Below, piece by piece: positions 5,712 to 6,791 of a DNA stretch of 6,791 nucleotides. The notes below the pieces were generated by a model, which was given only the letters and a program-made list of their open reading frames with translations, made no database searches and was not told the origin of the DNA. This DNA comes from Minisyncoccota bacterium. Its GTDB lineage: Bacteria > Patescibacteriota > Minisyncoccia > Phycocordibacterales > UBA2100. Within the stretch, counting starts at the first letter, position 1, and the number at the start of each line of letters is the position of its first letter. The stretch lies in the NCBI GenBank assembly GCA_020058565.1, contig JAGVDT010000072.1, forward strand, positions 1 through 6,791, in the 5' to 3' direction. Made by a program: the position numbers and the translations under genes.

Positions 5712-5811
5712 CCGACCGCGAAGCGGTTTAGGGCCATACTTCCTCTTTCAAACGCACCGCGTCCTAAACCATATGGTCGGACCAAAGCAAACCGATGCGT
5801 TTGAAAAAGGA
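5712..5811 (-). promoter_or_regulatory. structured leader before the GNAT gene (interlaced inverted repeats)
   Basis: Three arm pairs lie within 100 bp: CCGACC (5712-5717) with GGTCGG (5775-5780); GGTTTAGG (5725-5732) with CCTAAACC (5763-5770); and a 16-bp pair at 5741-5756 with 5796-5811, one mismatch, which becomes a G-U pair in - strand RNA. A small hairpin ACCGC-GAA-GCGGT (5715-5727) also fits. The second and third pairs cross each other, so they form either a pseudoknot or alternative folds. The region lies directly upstream of the Shine-Dalgarno sequence of the GNAT gene. It matches no riboswitch class I know. Confidence 0.5.
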
Positions 5812-5835
5812 GACAAGGCGCGACCAAGCGCCTCG
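5803..5835 (-). terminator. probable intrinsic terminator after the 101-aa gene
   Basis: On the - strand an 8-bp stem (arms 5828-5835 and 5814-5821, including one G-U pair, loop TTGGTC) is followed by TCTCCTTTTTC. It starts about 10 nt after the stop at 5845. The T-rich tail also forms part of the next leader's long repeat, so termination and leader folding may compete. Confidence 0.55.
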
Positions 5836-5844
5836 CTCCAGCAA

Positions 5845-6150
5845 CTAGTCAGCGTCACTCTCCCAGGCCGCTTTCGCAGCCACGATTCGCGGGACGAGGT
5901 CCCACTCTAGTGCCACCAGGAGGCGATACCTCTTGATAACCCGCAATGCGCAGAGGGGGTGTCCGTCAATGTCGACGGACACCTTAATCGGGCCATTGTA
6001 ATTATTCAGATACGTATAATGTGCGACGGCACATATCTGAAAGCGGCCGACCAAACCCCGAAACGTCCGTTTTTTTATCGGACGGTACAACTGAGGGGGG
6101 GGGTGCTCCTCAGTTGTCAAGAAAATTGCGGCATCCGAAAGGATGCCCAT
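5845..6150 (-). CDS. unrecognised 101-aa protein with hairpin-dense coding sequence
   Basis: A 101-residue soluble protein: MGILSDAAIFLTTEEH, a triple Pro, a basic stretch (RPIKKRTFRGLVGRF), then QICAVAHYTYLNNYNGPIKVSVDIDGHPLC, and an amphipathic C-terminal helix (LRVIKRYRLLVALEWDLV onwards). I know no family for it. The start at 6150 is chosen because GGAG (6159-6162) sits 8 nt upstream. An in-frame ATG at 6180 and a TTG at 6270 would extend it, but they lack a Shine-Dalgarno sequence and the TTG lies inside a terminator hairpin. Codon pattern and length support coding. Odd points: five inverted repeats lie within 190 bp of the gene, and a run of nine C encodes part of His-Pro-Pro-Pro, a site prone to frameshifts. 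Confidence 0.6.
   Translation of the reverse strand: MGILSDAAIFLTTEEHPPPQLYRPIKKRTFRGLVGRFQICAVAHYTYLNNYNGPIKVSVDIDGHPLCALRVIKRYRLLVALEWDLVPRIVAAKAAWESDAD
5958..6147. repeat. cluster of five hairpins within the 101-aa gene
   Basis: In order: GGTGTCCGTC/GACGGACACC (5958-5983, 10 bp, loop 6). TTCAGATA plus TGTGC with GCACA plus TATCTGAA (6005-6041, 13 bp with a 7-nt bulge, loop GACG). CGTCCG/CGGACG (6064-6084, 6 bp). ACAACTGAGG/CCTCAGTTGT (6087-6117, 10 bp, loop 11). GGCATCC-GAAA-GGATGCC (6130-6147, 7 bp), which directly abuts the start codon at 6148-6150. Confidence 0.7.
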
Positions 6151-6158
6151 AATTTTTT

Positions 6159-6162
6159 CTCC
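6159..6162 (-). promoter_or_regulatory. Shine-Dalgarno site deciding the start of the 101-aa gene
   Basis: On the - strand GGAG is followed by AAAAAATT and ATG, an 8-nt spacing. No comparable site precedes the in-frame ATG at 6180. Confidence 0.5.
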
Positions 6163-6249
6163 AAGACTATCTCCAGCCATGACCGCAACACATCCCGGTG
6201 CGGCTTCGGGCGAGGTTTCCCTCTTTTCAACACACAAAATATTTATGTG

Positions 6250-6294
6250 CTCAAAAGAAGGAGGCGGCAAAACAAACCGAATGCATGCCGCCTC
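6250..6294 (-). terminator. probable intrinsic terminator after the 125-aa gene
   Basis: On the - strand GAGGCGGCA (6286-6294) pairs with TGCCGCCTC (6261-6269) across a 16-nt loop and is followed by CTTCTTTTG. It lies 17 nt past the stop of the 125-aa gene. The loop is long, but the tail is pyrimidine-rich with four T in a row. Confidence 0.55.
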
Positions 6295-6310
6295 TCCGAG
6301 TTGAAGTTAT

Positions 6311-6688
6311 TCACAGAGTCTGGAGAAGCTCCTCGGATGTAAAGAAAAGGAATCCTTCCCCTAAATCCCAATTGCCAGAACCAGGATAAAGAAGGAGCGC
6401 TCCGCTGAATGTCGAATTTTCTTTGAGAAAATTCCGCATTCGAGCGATCTGCTGTTTTCTTTTGCCGCCAAAGCCGACGACAGAAAACTTGCTCAGGTCG
6501 AGAACATTTTCACGAAGCGGCAGCTCCGCACGCGGAACTCGTTTCATGTATGTTTTCTCGTCCTCAAGCATTCTCGGAACATTCAACAAGAAAACCTCTC
6601 CCGAGAATTCGTGCTCACGACGCACGCCCTTGCGGCGATATGCGATCTTTATGGTCCCCGCAACGGGATCGTTCCATCCATGACTCAT
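6311..6688 (-). CDS. unrecognised 125-aa protein
   Basis: A 125-residue soluble protein. The N-terminal half is basic and strand-rich (GTIKIAYRRKGVRREHEFSGEVFLLNVP), with a charged middle (RMLEDEKTYMKRVPRAELPL). A GFGGKRKQQIARMRNFLKE segment follows (helix, about 73-91), and the end is FSGALLLYPGSGNWDLGEGF. No membrane segment, signal peptide or known catalytic motif is visible. The start is supported by GAGAGG (6699-6704), 10 nt upstream of ATG. It has its own terminator at 6250-6294 and a leader hairpin at 6705-6734, so it is probably a single-gene transcription unit. The continuous frame and balanced amino-acid make-up suggest a real gene. Confidence 0.65.
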   Translation of the reverse strand: MSHGWNDPVAGTIKIAYRRKGVRREHEFSGEVFLLNVPRMLEDEKTYMKRVPRAELPLRENVLDLSKFSVVGFGGKRKQQIARMRNFLKENSTFSGALLLYPGSGNWDLGEGFLFFTSEELLQTL

Positions 6689-6698
6689 GCTTTATTTT

Positions 6699-6704
6699 CC
6701 TCTC
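6699..6704 (-). promoter_or_regulatory. Shine-Dalgarno site of the 125-aa gene
   Basis: On the - strand GAGAGG lies 10 nt before ATG 6688, directly after a leader hairpin (6705-6734), so folding of that hairpin could affect access by ribosomes. Confidence 0.5.
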
Positions 6705-6734
6705 TTTGAATTCACCAAAATTGATGAACTCAAA
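6705..6734 (-). repeat. 12-bp leader hairpin upstream of the 125-aa gene
   Basis: On the + strand TTTGAATTCACC (6705-6716) and GATGAACTCAAA (6723-6734) match at 10 of 12 positions. In - strand RNA the two mismatches become G-U pairs, giving an unbroken 12-bp stem with a 6-nt loop. It could also be a DNA operator in the gap between two divergent genes. Confidence 0.5.
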
Positions 6735-6746
6735 AAGTAGGGCGAG

Positions 6747-6791
6747 ATGGTTACCAACCTGACGACGCTCGCCCGCGCCGGCTGGACCGAC
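6747..6791 (+). CDS. 5' end of a probable divergent gene (partial)
   Basis: ATG 6747 opens a frame that runs off the window: MVTNLTTLARAGWTD. AGGG (6739-6742) lies 4 nt upstream, and an in-frame TAG at 6738-6740 limits the start. Third codon positions are nearly all G or C, like the nearby 85-aa gene. Only 15 codons are visible, so no function can be given. A competing reading is the 3' end of a - strand gene stopping at 6692-6694, which I consider less likely. Confidence 0.45.
   Translation, partial: MVTNLTTLARAGWTD

Noticed and set aside
5268..5804. 178-codon + strand open frame opposite the acetyltransferase
   Set aside because: The opposite strand carries an intact GNAT motif and a strong Shine-Dalgarno site; this frame is low-complexity Ser/Arg/Pro.
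5693..5844. T-box, tRNA or known riboswitch in the structured GNAT leader
   Set aside because: No T-box sequence, acceptor CCA, T-loop or any consensus I know could be found.
6151..6270. Upstream starts (ATG 6180, TTG 6270) for the 101-aa gene
   Set aside because: Neither has a Shine-Dalgarno site; the TTG borders a terminator stem. ATG 6180 remains possible but less likely.
6251..6286. 11-codon leader peptide behind GGAGAGG on the - strand
   Set aside because: The ribosome-binding site looks good, but it is part of the terminator hairpin stem and the peptide has no repeated regulatory codons.
5959..6342. 127-codon + strand open frame opposite the 101-aa gene
   Set aside because: It has no ribosome-binding site, its codon pattern is worse than the - strand frame, and its end runs through the terminator hairpin at 6250-6294.
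1..6791. CRISPR array, transposase or integrase
   Set aside because: No regularly spaced direct repeats and no recombinase motifs were seen on either strand.

Overview
The window looks like a piece of a small-genome bacterium, probably a Candidate Phyla Radiation (Patescibacteria/Parcubacteria-like) lineage. The reasons are a trigger factor without its PPIase domain, start codons placed 6-7 nt after TATAAT-type boxes (apparently leaderless mRNAs), short unrecognised genes, and what look like dispersed repeat units read in frame inside a protein gene. No taxonomic marker gene is present, so this placement is an inference.

Left part (1-2767, all + strand): a small one-helix membrane protein (69-245); a PPIase-less trigger factor (343-1410); then an apparent operon of an AbrB/MazE-type antitoxin (1457-1684), a Doc/Fic-type toxin (1686-2072) and an RluF-like 23S rRNA pseudouridine synthase (2069-2767). 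The toxin-antitoxin promoter is covered by a perfect 13-bp inverted repeat, a likely autoregulatory operator. The toxin stop and the rluF start overlap as ATGA, so an rRNA-modification gene appears to be translated from a toxin-antitoxin transcript.

Middle part (2768-4992, genes on - strand): a perfect 40-nt hairpin separates rluF from a convergent ABC-F ATPase gene (2826-4343). That gene carries two apparent in-frame DNA insertions: an 18-residue segment rich in Gly, Ser and Thr near the start of ABC domain 2, and an 18-bp palindrome in domain 1. Upstream lies a conserved-looking but unnamed gene (4406-4915) with a well-formed leaderless promoter.

Right part (4993-6791): a more GC-rich tract of small - strand genes with Shine-Dalgarno sequences: an 85-aa unknown (4993-5250), a GNAT acetyltransferase (5255-5692), a 101-aa unknown (5845-6150) and a 125-aa unknown (6311-6688). 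The first bases of a probable divergent + strand gene begin at 6747. This tract is full of inverted repeats: likely terminators, leader hairpins, an interlaced leader structure before the GNAT gene, and a run of five hairpins inside the 101-aa gene. Several imperfect pairs become G-U pairs only in - strand RNA, which suggests the structures act in the transcripts.

No rRNA, tRNA, CRISPR array, transposase or integrase was seen. The strongest candidates for something undescribed are the toxin-antitoxin-rluF coupling, the repeat-derived insertions in the ABC-F protein and the hairpin-dense right part.
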